Assembly: GCA_037126765.1 (NCBI GenBank)
Contig: JBBCBC010000043.1
Location: forward strand, 1,240,001-1,304,000
Direction: 5' to 3'
DNA: 64,000 nucleotides
From: Stenogyne calaminthoides
Taxonomy: Eukaryota > Streptophyta > Magnoliopsida > Lamiales > Lamiaceae
The notes under the pieces are model-generated. The model saw only the letters and a program-made list of their open reading frames with translations. It searched no databases and had not been told where the DNA came from. This document shows positions 22,693-34,842 of the stretch, piece by piece. Made by a program: the position numbers and the translations under genes. Each line of letters starts with the position of its first letter. Position 1 is the first letter of the stretch.

Positions 22693-23697
22693 ATGAGTCG
22701 TGGACGGCCACGTTGTACAGCAATACCAGTTTCAGAACCTTCCTCATCGACCAATGAAGACCTAGGAAATAATATCGCAACGATCCTTCGAAGTCTCGCA
22801 CAACACTTTAATAATTCTCCCACACCGACTGCACCACCCCCACTAACACATCGGAATGAAATGAGCACCGTAGTAGAACAATTCAGACGTTATCGTCCAC
22901 CTACCTTCAATGGCAAAGAAAATCCTGCAGAAGCTGAAACCTGGTTGAGGGCGCTCGAGAAAATATTTACTCATATTGTATGCACAGACGAGCAAAAGAT
23001 TTCATGTGCCATTTTCCAGCTGACAGATGAAGCAGACTATTGGTGGGAGGCCTACTGTCGAACAAGGACTGTATCACAAAGGGCAACCCTTACTTGGGAA
23101 GAATTCAAGGAGGCAGTAATTTAAAATTACATGCCCCAATCCTTCCAGGATCAGAAGGAAACAGAATTCATCCAACTCAAACAACGTTCCATGATCGTGC
23201 TCGAATACGAGCAAAAATTCAGTCAACTCAGTAGGTACGCTCCTCACTTGGTAGACACTGAATTCAAGAAAGCCCGACGCTTTGAGAAGAATTTAAGGCC
23301 GGAGATCAGCAGCATCTTGGCCGGACAAGGAACGTTGACCTACGCGGAGGATTTTTCAAAGGCTCGGGAAATCGCTTCCCGCCTGAAACTCGAAAACTCA
23401 TAGAAGGAGATCATGGAACTCCCAAATAAAAGAAAATTTGAGAATCCAACCCAAGGAAGGGACAACAATAATAAAAATATGCATGTCCGCAAGGAAGAAA
23501 ATATGCGTCAAACCCCGCCGAGAACCAGACCAACATGCCCCAAATGCCGAAGAAACCACGATGGGCAGTGCTTGTACGGCTCAGGATTGTGTTATCACTG
23601 CAAGGAGCCTGGTCACGGATGGAGCAGTTGTCCACTGCTCAAAAGCAAATGGAAGCCAAAGATGGGACCTGCTCGTGTCTTTGCGATGACACAATAA
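22693..23697 (+). pseudogene. Tekay-like gag
   Basis: Translation from ATG 22693 gives a Pro/Thr-rich N terminus, then FNGKENPAEAETWLRALEKI and YWWEAYCRTR, the retrotransposon gag core. A TAA at 23122-23124 interrupts it; the frame continues as MPQSFQDQKETEFIQLKQRS and stops again at a TAG (23401-23403). The third block (23413-23697) carries an intact zinc knuckle CYHCKEPGHGWSSC. Gag would form the virus-like particle, but two stops prevent a full product. Confidence 0.8.
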
Positions 23698-23862
23698 GAG
23701 GCCGCCGACGAACCCGGCACCATGGCAAGTATGTTGACCATTTTTGGTACACCTGCTTTAGTATTATTTGATACATGGGCTACACACTCGTTCATTTCCG
23801 AAAAGATGTTTGACAAAATAAGGAACGTTAACATAAAAGTAGAGAAAGAACTTCTAGAATGA
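23698..23862 (+). pseudogene. Tekay-like aspartic protease
   Basis: The motif reads LVLFDTWATHSFIS at about 23758-23800. The family motif has D-T/S-G, so the catalytic Gly is replaced by Trp. A TGA follows at 23860-23862. The protease is inactive on both counts. Confidence 0.7.
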
Positions 23863-25704
23863 GTGTTCCGTCAGGAATAACTATCCAAACCACTCAACTG
23901 TGCAAGGATATAGCGATCGGTTTTGAAAATAAAATCTTTGTAGCTCATTTACACGTCATTAACATGAGAGATTTCGACGTAATATTGGGGATGGATTGGC
24001 TTACAGCCAACCATGCCATCATTAGGTGTCACGAGAAAGAAGTGTCATTCCAGGATTCAGGAGGGGAACTGTACACTTTCCACGGGGCAAAAATAGGGAC
24101 ACTACCACGAGTGGTGTCTACAATAAAAGCAATGAAGTTGTTGAAAAAGAGGAATTGTGCAGCCTTTCTGGCTAACATCGTGCAATCCAAGGTAGATGGT
24201 AAATCGATCGAAGAAGTACCCATCGTACGAGACTACGAAGACGTATTTCCAAAAGACCTGCCCGGCTTACCTCCGGAGCGACAAGTGGAGTTTACGATCG
24301 ATCTAGTACCCGGAGCAACACCAGTATCAAAAGCGCCTTATAAAATGGCACCAAAAGAGTTGCAGGAGCTGAAGGTACAACTACAAGAACTCCTGGACAA
24401 AGGCTTCATACGACCCAGTGTCTCGCCCTGGGGAGCACCAGTACTATTTGTGAAAAAAAAAGGATGGTACATTTAGAATGTGCATCGACTATCGAGAGTT
24501 AAACAAACTCACCATCAAAAATAAATATCCATTGCCAAGAATTGAGGACCTGTTCGACCAACTAAGAGGTGCCAGCGTGTTCTCACAAATAGATTTGAGA
24601 TCACGATACCACCAAGTAAAGATCAAGGAAGCTGACACCCCAAAAACAAATTTTCGGAACGTGATACTGCATTACGAAGTTAAGAGTGATGCCATTTGGG
24701 CTCAAAGAACGCACCAAAGAATTTTCATGGATCTAATGAATCGAGTTTTCCATCCGTACCTAGATCAATTTGTGATCGTGTTCATCGATGATATCTTGGT
24801 CTATTCAAGAAATCAAGAACAACACGAGGAGCATCTCAAAACTACCCTAGAGGTGCTGCGAAAGGAAAGACTTTACGCCAAACTCAATAAATGTGAATTT
24901 TGGCTTAATCAAGTCACTTTCCTAGGACACATCGTTTCTGTTCTTGGGATTGAGGTCGACCCAACCAAAGTGGAAGCGGTAAGTCAATGGAAATCTCCAA
25001 TGAACGTGAACGAGGTATGAAGCTTTTTAGGATTGGTCGGATACTACCGAAGATTCATTGAAGGATTCTCAGAATTTGCGAGGCCATTAACCCAACTGAC
25101 GAGGAAAGAAGTGAAATTCCACTGGGCAAAAGAATGTGAGGACAGTTTTTTAATCAAACAAAGATTGACCAAAGCACTGTTCTAACTATTCCGCATTTGC
25201 CTGAAGGATTTGTTGTCTATAGCGACGCCTCAAAACAAGGCTTGGGATGCGTGTTGATGCAAAAGGGGAAAGTAGTTGCCTACGCATCTAGGCAACTAAA
25301 ACCACACGAACATAATTACCCAACACATGACTTGGAGTTGGCTGCAGTGGTTTATGATTTAAAGATTTGGTGACATTACTTGTATGGCGGAAAATGTGAG
25401 ATCTACACAGACCACAAAAGCCTAAAGTACTTCTTCGAACAAAAGGAATTGAACATGCGACAAAGAAGATGGCTTGAGTTGGTGAAAGACTACGATTGCA
25501 CAATACTCTACCATCCTGGTAAGACGAATGTGGTAGCTGATGCGTTAAGCCGGCAAAGGAGAAGCAACTTAACTTGCATAACCAGCCAGAGAAAATTGAT
25601 AGAAGACTTTGCAAAAATGAGGATAGAAGTGGTACTACCACCAAATACCACCAAAGCCAGTGTAGCAACCATGGTGGTCAAACCCACTTTGAAGGAGAAA
25701 ATAG
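23859..25704 (+). pseudogene. Tekay-like RT, RNase H and start of integrase
   Basis: The protease/RT linker has DVILGMDWLTANHA and DLPGLPPERQVEF. RT has MCIDYRELNKLTIKNKYPLP, SQIDLRSRYHQVKI and the catalytic FIDDILVYS, preceded by a TAG at 24475-24477. A TGA at 25018-25020 and frame changes near 25140-25200 precede RNase H (GFVVYSDASKQGLGCVL). KTNVVADALSRQRRS marks the start of the integrase region. Reading stops at 25704, where the copia LTR begins, and resumes at 36685. Multiple stops make the polyprotein non-functional. Confidence 0.8.
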
Positions 25705-27551
25705 TGTTGGGGAATTATTTGCACGGATCTATTCGGGATGAATATTTAAATACAAATTTAATTCTAACAATTATTACTAGGATGAATTAATCCTATATTA
25801 ATTCAAATAATAATTCAACAACAAATCATGCATATAAACAGTTCACATAAATCCTACGCATGCGGTATTGCTACGGGTTTACGTGAACTAACCTCTTGGA
25901 GTGACAATGGTCTCGTCGATTAAACACACTGAAAAGCCTTCCCAAGTATTCACTAGTCCTTGCTCGACAATCCGGTGGAAGGATGCTCGCGAACAATTAA
26001 CAAAAGGGAAAATAAAAAAATGTTGCACCACCTTTGTGGATTTACTAATTTTTCCAGCACATGGAATTGTCCTTGGGAATGAAAGAATCATCCCCTATTT
26101 ATAGATAGGGTGGTGGTCGAAATTTTGGGAAAAACAATGTGGGAAAATCTTTTCTTGATCTCCAAGAAATCTTGAATATATCTCCTATATTCTTTTCTCC
26201 ATAATTAAAATATTCCACAAAAATCCCACCTTATCTTATTATGGCATATTTTTCGAAAATTAAGAGACAAGATTCCAAGATTTGGATCTTCTTGAATTTA
26301 TGAGATATACTTGTATTTCAAGAAATACATATCTACCATAATATATTTTCAAGAAAATCAAGAAAATCTTTCTTTCCCTTAATTATCAAAAATTTCGAAA
26401 ATTTCAAATATGAATAACCAAGTGGGAGATTTCTTGAATTTAATGAGATAATCTTGTATTCCAAGAATACATATCTTCATTCCATAACAAAATTCAAAGA
26501 AAATATTTCACCCCTTTTTATTCATATTTTTCGAAAAAAAACAAGGAAAAATAGGCAACACAATTTATTTTATTTTTAAATACCTTTTTCAGTTATTGGA
26601 CTTTATGTTGGGCTACTTGGGGGGCCTTTAGGAGAATTAAGATTGGACCTTCCAATGAATCTTGAATTATCAATATCGAGCCACAATATTATTCAAGCCC
26701 ATAAATATTAATTAATCCCACTACATAATTAATATTGCAGACTATCCATCTTAACCCATATTACGATCAATATGGCTCCTTGCTATTATTTCCCATGTTT
26801 AAGATTATCTAGCCCATTAATTAATTCAAGCCACTGAAATAGCTTTCCATTAATTAATATATTTTGTCCTTGGTTAAGGAACGGTTCAACATTATTATCC
26901 ATACCGGAAATTAGTTCCACTTGCAAGATTTGGTATGATAAATCTTATGAACCTCCTAAGGGGGAAATCAACAAGTTTTGATTGCACACGATTCTCTCAG
27001 ATAAATCTTAGCAATCGCATGTGACCAATAATATTGCCCAAGATATAAAGTATTGAATCTCGTTGATTCTCTACCCGTGATAAGTCAAAGCAATAGTTAC
27101 CAACCACACGTGATCCTATTTAAGGGACGAAGATTAAGAAATAACGAACCACTGAGGTCTAACTCTTCCTTGTTCGGGCTCAAGAATTTGTCCTCCCCAG
27201 AGGTCCTATTCAAGGCATCACCATGCACTAGTGTAATCTCTTGGTCAAGACAAGTCAATCTCGAGCCTTACACTTCACCCTTTTCACGATGGATTGTTCA
27301 TTTCCATCTAGGTCGTGAATGGTGTACTTTTTGGTTACAAGGACCGTTAATTTAATCTTACGTGATCCGTATCACTAAATTAACTACAATGTAACACGTA
27401 CTATTTATTGAACAGCTTATCGCAAAGAAATATATGTAACATTCGATGATATTTAAAGCATCGATGATAAACAATTTATTTCAAAGAATAAGTCCGAAAT
27501 TCAGTTTTGATTATACAAAGTAAAAACATACTTTCCAAAGATAATCCCAAC
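25705..27551 (-). repeat. 3' LTR of the copia element
   Basis: It is 1,847 bp. A minus-strand TATAAATAGGGG lies at about 26092-26103. Three sites that read CAGT in the middle LTR read CAAAG here (see findings). The minus-strand polypurine tract AAGTGGGAGAT lies just outside, at 27552-27562. Confidence 0.85.
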
Positions 27552-27669
27552 AATCTCCCACTTATACTCAAAGTCCGCTTTTAAGTATACTACAACATGT
27601 CTCGTGTAGTTCCTAATACGTGACATCTAATGTCACCTACACGAACCTAATAATTTCTCTCACTTATAC

Positions 27670-29202
27670 TCAAAGCAGATTGGCAACGGTCTTGACACCC
27701 ATTCCTTTCACATGTCTCTCGAATGTATTCTGAGGCAGACCCTTTGTGAATGGATCTGTTAGGTTGTCTTCTGACGTGATCTTTGCCACCTCTATATCTC
27801 CTCTCTTAACGATTTCTCGTATAAGATGGTATTTCCTTTCAATGTGTTTGCTGACCTTGTGGGCTCTTGGTTCCCTTGAATTTGCAACTGCTCCGACATT
27901 GTCACAATAAACAGTGATTGTGCTGGGAAAATTTGGAACTACATCCAAGTCCACTATGAAGTTCTTGAGTCAAACCGCTTCTTTCGCTGCCTCGCAAGCA
28001 GCTAGATATTCGGCTTCCATGGTAGAATCTGCGATGCATTTCTGCTTAACACTTCTCCATGTCATGGCTCCTACCCCATGCAAAACACACTACTGGAGGT
28101 AGATTTTCTGGAATCTAAGTCTGATTACCGATGGGGATTAGACTATCTGACTGATAAATTAACATTCTATCTCGAGTTCTTTTCAGATACTTCAGAATGT
28201 TTTTAACTACCGTCCAATGTTCTTTCCCCGGGTTACTTTGATATCTTGCCACCATGCCAATGGCAAAGCAGATATCCGTCTCGTCTACAAAGATTGCATA
28301 CATAAGGCTTCCGGCACCAAGCATATGGAATGCTTTTCATGTCATCTATCTCCTTTTTTGTGTCTTAGGCACATTTCCTTGAATAGATGGATTCCATGTC
28401 CGAAAGGTACGGCCTTTCTTGAATCCTCGATCTTTAATCATTTCAAGACAAAGGTGTCTATGCATGAAGCTTGCGATAAGCCTATCATCTTTTTCTTGCG
28501 ATCTCGAGTGATCTTGATCCCAAGGATGTGCGCGGCTTCCCCTAAGTCCTTCATATCAAACTGTTTTGAAATTCATGGCCTTACATCTGATAACACCTTT
28601 ACATCGTTCCCGATGATCAAAATGTCGTCTACGTATAGTACTAAGAATACCAATGCAGTTCCGACACGCTTTTTGTACACACAACTTTCGAACTCGTTTT
28701 GATCAAACCCATAAGACTTTATAACATGATCAAAACATTGGTTCCAAGCTCGATGCCTGTTTGAGTCCGTAAATGGACTTCATGAGCTTACAAACTAGGT
28801 GTTCTTGGCCTTTTTCAATGAAGCCTTGGGGTTGTTGCATATAGATGTCTTCATCAAGACTTCCATTAAGGAAAGTTGTCTTGACATCCATTTGCCAGAT
28901 TTCAAAGTCGAGATGCGCAGCAATCGACAAGAGAATTCGGATGGACTTGAGCATTGCTACGGGCGAAAAAGTTTCCTCATAGTCGATCCCTTCTTTCCGA
29001 GTATAACCTTTTCGCCACAAAGCCTTGCCTTGAAGGTTTCCACCTTCCGCTTCGGTCCTTTTTTTCTCTTGTACACCCACTTGCAACCAATGGGCTTGAC
29101 CCCATTAAGTGGTTCGACTAGCTCCCACACTCTGTTATGATCCATAGAACCCATTTCGGCTTTCATTACTGTTTGCCAAGAAATCGCATCCTTGTCTTGC
29201 AT
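27670..29202 (-). pseudogene. Copia reverse transcriptase and RNase H
   Basis: RT starts near 29202 with AISWQTVMKAEMGSMDHNRV and VWELVEPLNGVKPIGCKWVY, continues with EGIDYEETFSPVAMLKSIRI and QMDVKTTFLNGSL, and has the catalytic LYVDDILIIGND at about 28600-28640. RNase H at 27670-27954 contains TVYCDNVGAVANSREPRAHK and FTKGLPQNTFERHV. Stops and frame changes occur near 28115, 28330-28600 and 28730. The RT-before-RNase H order at the 3' end is typical of copia elements. Confidence 0.82.
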
Positions 29203-29373
29203 TGCCTTGTCATATGTCCATGGGTCCGATTATTCTTTGTCCGGAATCAAGTCCGAGGACTCTCCTATCCCCATGAATCTCTCGGGCGTCTCTTCAACCC
29301 CTCCCACTACGACGAGGTTCTGTTGTGTAAGTGTGTCGCTTTGGTATGTCATCTTGTACAGTTGGAATCGAGG

Positions 29374-30015
29374 TTAGCCCCTTAGCTCATTTAAGGTAAT
29401 CTCACTTCGGTCTTTTTTTTTCATATAGTCTTCTTCCAAAAATCTAAAGTGGGTGCTTATTACCACCTTTTGATCTTCGGGACCACGTAACATACACCCT
29501 TTTGTTCCCTCGGGTATCCTACAAACGACCTTAATTCGACGAGGATCTAATTTTCCTAAACCCTTGTCCAATACGTAGGTCGGACACCCCCAAATTTTCA
29601 TGTGTCTCAAACTGGACTTGCGCCCGGTCCACAATTCTTTGAGAGTTTTGGGAACCGATTTGGATGGCACCAAGTTCAGAATATAAGCCGCTGTTTCCAA
29701 GGTATGACCCCAGAACGACTTGGGAAGATCCGCATAACTCATCATAGATCTAACCATTTCCAAAAGAGTTCTGTTTCTTCGCTCTGCAACCCCGTTTTGT
29801 TGAGGGGTTCCGGGTGCAGTCAGCTGGGATGCAATCCCTTCATCAGACAAGTAGTTCAAAAACTCATAGCTGAGGTACTCGCCTCCATGATCGGATCGTA
29901 GAGACTTGATACATTTTTCCCTATGATTCTTTGCGTGAGCCTTAAATTCTTTGAATTTGTCAAAGGTCTCAGATTTATGCTTCATAAGGAAAATATAACT
30001 GTACCTTGAGTAGTC
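29374..30015 (-). pseudogene. Copia integrase, C-terminal part
   Basis: It contains LRSDHGGEYLSYEF (second catalytic Asp), PQQNGVAERRNRTLLEM (catalytic Glu) and KSFWGHTLETAAYILN. The block is open for about 200 codons. Its N-terminal continuation lies beyond the solo LTR, at 31978-32114. Confidence 0.8.
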
Positions 30016-31977
30016 TATTGGGGAATTATTTGCACGGATCTATTCGGGATGAATACTTAAATACAAATTTAATTCTAACAATTATTACTAGCATTAATTA
30101 ATCCTATATTAATTCAAATAATAATTCAGCAACAAATCATGCATATAAAAAATTTATCATCCACGAAAATCCTACGATTATGCGAATTACTACGAGTTTA
30201 CGTGAACGCACCTCTTGGAATGACAATGGACTCATCGATGAAAAACACATCAAAAAGCCTTCCCAAGTATTCCTAGTCCTTGCTCGACAATCCGTTGAAG
30301 GATGCTCATGAACAATTAACAAAGGAAAAATAAAAATTGTTGCACCACCTTTGTGGATTTACTAATTTTTCCAAAGACATGGAATTGTACACTCACAATT
30401 GACGCTTTTCAAAAATACACAATCATCAAACGTTTCAAAATATTTGATATTTTATCGGTTTATATTTTTCCGAAAAACCATTTTCAGGTTCACTGGGGAT
30501 GAAACATTCATCCCCTATTTATAATAGAGAGGAGACGAAAAATTAGGGCTCAAAATATGGTTAGGAAAGATCTTTTCTTGATCTCCAAGAAATCTTGAAT
30601 ATATCCCATATATTCTTTTTTTCCATGTGTATTTTTTCCACAAAAATCTCACACCCTTATTTAACCCATTTTTTTCGAAAATAATAGGAGGCTTTTCAAG
30701 ATTGGATCTTTCTTAAATTTATGAGATATTCTTGTATTCCAAGAATACATATCTTTTTCCATAAAATCTTTTCAAGAAAATCAAGAAAATCCTTCTTCCT
30801 ATTATTACTCTATATATTTCGAAAATCACAATTAAAGAAACCAAGTGGGGGATTTCTTGAATTTATGGGATAATCTTGTATTCCAAGAATACTTATCTCC
30901 TTTCCATAAAATCTTTTCAAGAAAATTCTTCTCCTTTTTTTTTTAATAATTTCAAATTTTAAGGAAAATAATGCAACAATAATTTATTTTATTTTTAAAC
31001 CCCTTTTTTAGCTTATTGGACTTTATGTTGGGGCTACTTGAGGGCCTTTAGGAGAATTAAGATTGGACCTTCCAATGGATCTTGAATTATCAATATTGAG
31101 CCACAATATTATTCAAGCCCATAAATATTAATTAATCCCACTACATAATTAATATTGCACTATCCATCTTAACCCATATTACAAATCAATATGGCTCCTG
31201 CTTATTATTTCCCGTGTTTAAGATTATCTAGCCCATTAAGTAATTCAAGCCACTGAAATAGCTTTCCATTAATTAATATTTTTTGTCCTTGGTTAAGGAA
31301 CGGTTCAACATTATTATCCATACCGGAAACTAGTTCCACTTGCAAGATTTGGTATGATAAATCTTATGAACCTCCCAAGGGGGCAAATCGAACAAGCATA
31401 CTTGCACACGATTCTCCGTATTAAATCTTAGCAATCGCATGTGACCAATAATATTGCCCAAGATATAAAGTATTGAATCTCGTTGATTCTCTACCCGTGA
31501 TAAGTCAAAGCAATAGTTACCAACCACACGCGATCCTATTTAAGGAACGAAGATTAAGAAATAACGAACCACTGAGGTCTAATTCTTCCTTGTTCAATTC
31601 TGAAGAATTTGTCCTCCTCAGAGGTCCTATTCAAGGTTACATCACCATGCACTAGTGTAATCTCTTGGTCAAGATAAGCCAATCGAGCCTTTACACTTCA
31701 ACCTTTCACGATGGATTGTTCATTTCCATCTAGGTCGTGAATGGTGTACTTTTTTTTGTTACAAGGAACCTGTTAATTTAATCTTCTCGTGATCCGGTAT
31801 CACTAAATTAACTACAATGTAACACATACTATTTATTGAACAGCTTATGCAGTAAATATATGTAACATTCGATGATATTTAAAGCATCAGTGATAAACAA
31901 TTTATTTCAGTAAATAAGTCCGAAATTCAGTTTTGATTATACAAAGTAAAAGCATACTTTCCAGTATAATCCCAACA
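30016..31977 (-). mobile_element. Solo LTR of the same copia family, with TSD TAGTC
   Basis: This block of about 1.96 kb is homologous to the two outer copia LTRs. It starts TATTGGGGAATTATT (one change from TGTTGGGG) and ends ATAATCCCAACA. TAGTC flanks it at 30011-30015 and 31978-31982. It interrupts the integrase coding region. The exact TSD argues for insertion followed by LTR-LTR recombination, not a tandem element. Confidence 0.88.
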
Positions 31978-32401
31978 TAGTCATCAATAAAAGTGACGAA
32001 ATACTCATAACCTCCCCTTGCTTTGGTTGACATTGGACCACATACGTCTGTGTGAACGATTTCTAACACTTCTTTGGCTCTATTCCCCTTGGCTCCGAAT
32101 GCCCTCTTGGTCATTTTGCCCTACAATCATGATTCGCAGGTTGGAATTGGTTCAACTTGGAGAGACTCCAGTGAACCATCTTCTACCAACCTTTGGATCC
32201 TCTTTGGATTAATATGTCTCAATCTTAGATGCCATAGAAGTGTCTCGTTCACGTTTTTTTTTTATCTAAAAGCAAATGATGTGTTATAGGATGCATTTCG
32301 TGAGTGGTGTGCACAGTTAATTGTATAGAGATTTTCCATCAATGTCCCGTAACAGATACACTCATCATTTCAAGAAATGATGTCATTCTTATTAGAAGAA
32401 A
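31978..32401 (-). pseudogene. Copia integrase, N-terminal part
   Basis: The minus strand has LEIVHTDVCGPMSTKARGGY and YFVTFIDDY, the start of the catalytic core with the first Asp. It ends at the solo LTR and continues at 30015. The upstream zinc-binding part (32115-32400) is in shifted frames. Confidence 0.72.
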
Positions 32402-33260
32402 CTAAGTATCCATTAACAGAATTTTAGAAACTGAAAGTGAATTCTTTCTAAAACTAGGAACATAAAGAACATCTCTTAAAATTAGAACTCTGTCTTCAAA
32501 AGACAGGTGCACTTCTCCCACCGCTTCACCGTGATCTCTCGTAGCAGATCGCCCGGCCAGGATGAGGATCTCACTGCCACTAAGTTGTCGGATCAGTTTG
32601 AACCCGTGAAGCAAACATGATTAGCGGATCCCGTATCAACTACCCACGAATGAGAAGTATACGCCGCTAAACAAGTTTCAACAATTAGTGCGTGAGAGTT
32701 ACCTTTCTTTCCTGCCCTTTTGGGGTTGGAACAGGCAAACCTCCATTGTCCTCTTTCACCGCAGCTTAAGCACTTCCTCTTTGGAATTTCCTTGACACCA
32801 CCAGCATTCGTCATTTTATCATTGCCCTTGGCAACAATTGAGTCTCGATTGCTTATGGCCTTTGGTCACCTTCTTCTTCTTGTCATCCTTGGCCTAGAAG
32901 ATGAAGACGGACCACTTGCTTGTCAAAAGCTTGAGTTTGGTGCCCTATCAACATCTCTCGCCGAGACCAAAGCTTGCAAATAAATCGCCTAGCAAGGCAA
33001 AATTGCTCAGAAACTTTTGGGCAGAGAGTGAAGTACCAAATTCATCTGAGTCTCCAGATTATAATCTGTACTCAGAACTTCAAGTTTGTTCAGATGGGCC
33101 ATCAATTTTGAGGACGTAATCCCTAACGGGTTTGCCCTCCACCAATTTCAGCGACGACATCTCTGGCAAGGTGATCTGACGAGTCTCGCATTTTTGACTC
33201 GTCAGTTGGCTCATCTGATTTTGGTGTGTCAAGAATCCACTTGTGCTTTTGTGCAGTTAG
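32402..33260 (-). pseudogene. Copia gag and protease, decayed
   Basis: Protease is marked by WVVDTGSANHVCFT at about 32620-32660. Just upstream a zinc knuckle reads CLSCGERGQWRFAC, with the conserved His replaced by Gln. Further upstream, SSLKLVEGKPVRDYVLK and an HLNKLEVLS stretch in another frame are gag core fragments (about 33060-33160). Many frame changes occur, so no product is possible. Confidence 0.65.
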
Positions 33261-34828
33261 GACAATTATAATTTTTTCGTTTCCAATCAATATAGTTTCC
33301 ATACTTATTCTATTGACTTTAAGTATAATAAAAAAAGATTAAAAAGTTACGACATCTTTGAATCGAAATAAATAATAATATGCATAAGCATAAATATATC
33401 ACAAAAATTTGATCACATGTTTCATATTAAAATCTCAAAAAAAAATATGAACATGCATCACCCAACATCTCAAAAACAGTTTAAATAAGCCACGCCAGGG
33501 GTCATTTTTAAACACATTCAAGCAGGTTATAAACAAGAACAGTTACAAACCTTTAATATCCAGATTAATAGTTGGCTCCCACTTGACCAATATAAAATTG
33601 ACAGGGACTTCGGGGAAGTAATAACCATGATTAAATACAGAATTATTATTTTGCTTTGAACGAGCCTCGTGGGGAGGATCATCGTCGCCACTAGTAATAA
33701 TCCACAATCATCCATCTGGAATTTATTCATGTGAAAGCTATCTTTTGACCGTCCCGTGGGGGGAATTTCTCCAAAAGAATTCACAAATAAATAAATCATG
33801 GAGGTCAAAATTAATTCAATTTTATTATCCGGAATAAAATTGTCAATTAATTATTTAAACATACTTAGTAATTTTTGAAGGTGAGATTTTTCATTGGGCA
33901 ATTCTCATGCAAACACATTTAAACAAATTAAATAAAGCACAAGAAATCACAACAATAAATCAAGCAAAGCGGAAAAATAAACATATTGGGCACAAATTAT
34001 CCAATTGTCATGATTTGATTTTTCTTGGCTTGATTTTGAAGAAACGTCGTCTTGAATTTCTCTCACTCGATCGTCTCTCAAAAGAACTCCGTCTCGAACG
34101 CCACGCCAAGTAGCTCATCGCAATGATGCACGCCGCGATCCGGCCGCCCTCGCCGACAACCTCGGCAACCTCAAGACGCCGACAGTATCGCTCGCGTTTC
34201 TAAGACGCCTCGGCGGAAGAAATCCGGCAGCGACGCCACAGATCCATGAAAGCATCGTGTCTCCGCCAAATTCTCCTCACCGCGGATCTCCGGCAAGCGC
34301 CAAGGCGTCCCTCGCTTGTGCTCACCATCGCCCGCCCGTCCGCCTCGGCCTCTTCACGCATGGTCCTCCCACGCCGTCTTACGCTTAATGTCGCCCGCCT
34401 GCGCCAAACCAAAGACGCATCGAGCCGATCCCGCCCGACGCCTAAGCGTCGTGCCGTCCGTCGCATGGCGACGTCTGCGTCGTCTTGGCGTGCCTCCTTG
34501 GCACGTTTCGTGATGCACGTCGTCCGCAGTCGGCTTCGATCTATCCTTTAATTCTTCGTCTCCGCCTTCGTTTTCGATCCGGTTACAATTTATTTACAAA
34601 AAATAAATAAACCTAGATCTAGACTAGTCTATTACATTGATCAAATCAAACAAATCCTAATCTACTAGTGGATTTTCTCATTTAGGCAAAAACGAATTGA
34701 ACGAATCGAATTAAAAACCACAATTTATATGCATGCATAAATAAACACATTAAATTCCATGACAATTGGATACCTGCAAAAAAGATCTAGCAATTCTACT
34801 ATCCAATTTCAAATTTAATGAAACCGAG
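33261..34828 (-). other. Copia leader with a GC-rich block
   Basis: This is 1.5 kb between the gag fragments and the PBS. The stretch 34040-34560 is strikingly GC- and CpG-rich, with open frames in both strands but no recognisable domain. Both sides are AT-rich. It may be a captured host fragment or an unusual leader (see findings). Confidence 0.5.
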
Positions 34829-34840
34829 GCTTTGATACCA
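34829..34840 (-). promoter_or_regulatory. Copia primer binding site
   Basis: Minus-strand TGGTATCAAAGC starts two bases inside the 5' LTR. It is one base from the initiator-tRNA-Met primer site TGGTATCAGAGC. Confidence 0.85.
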
Positions 34841-34842
34841 GT

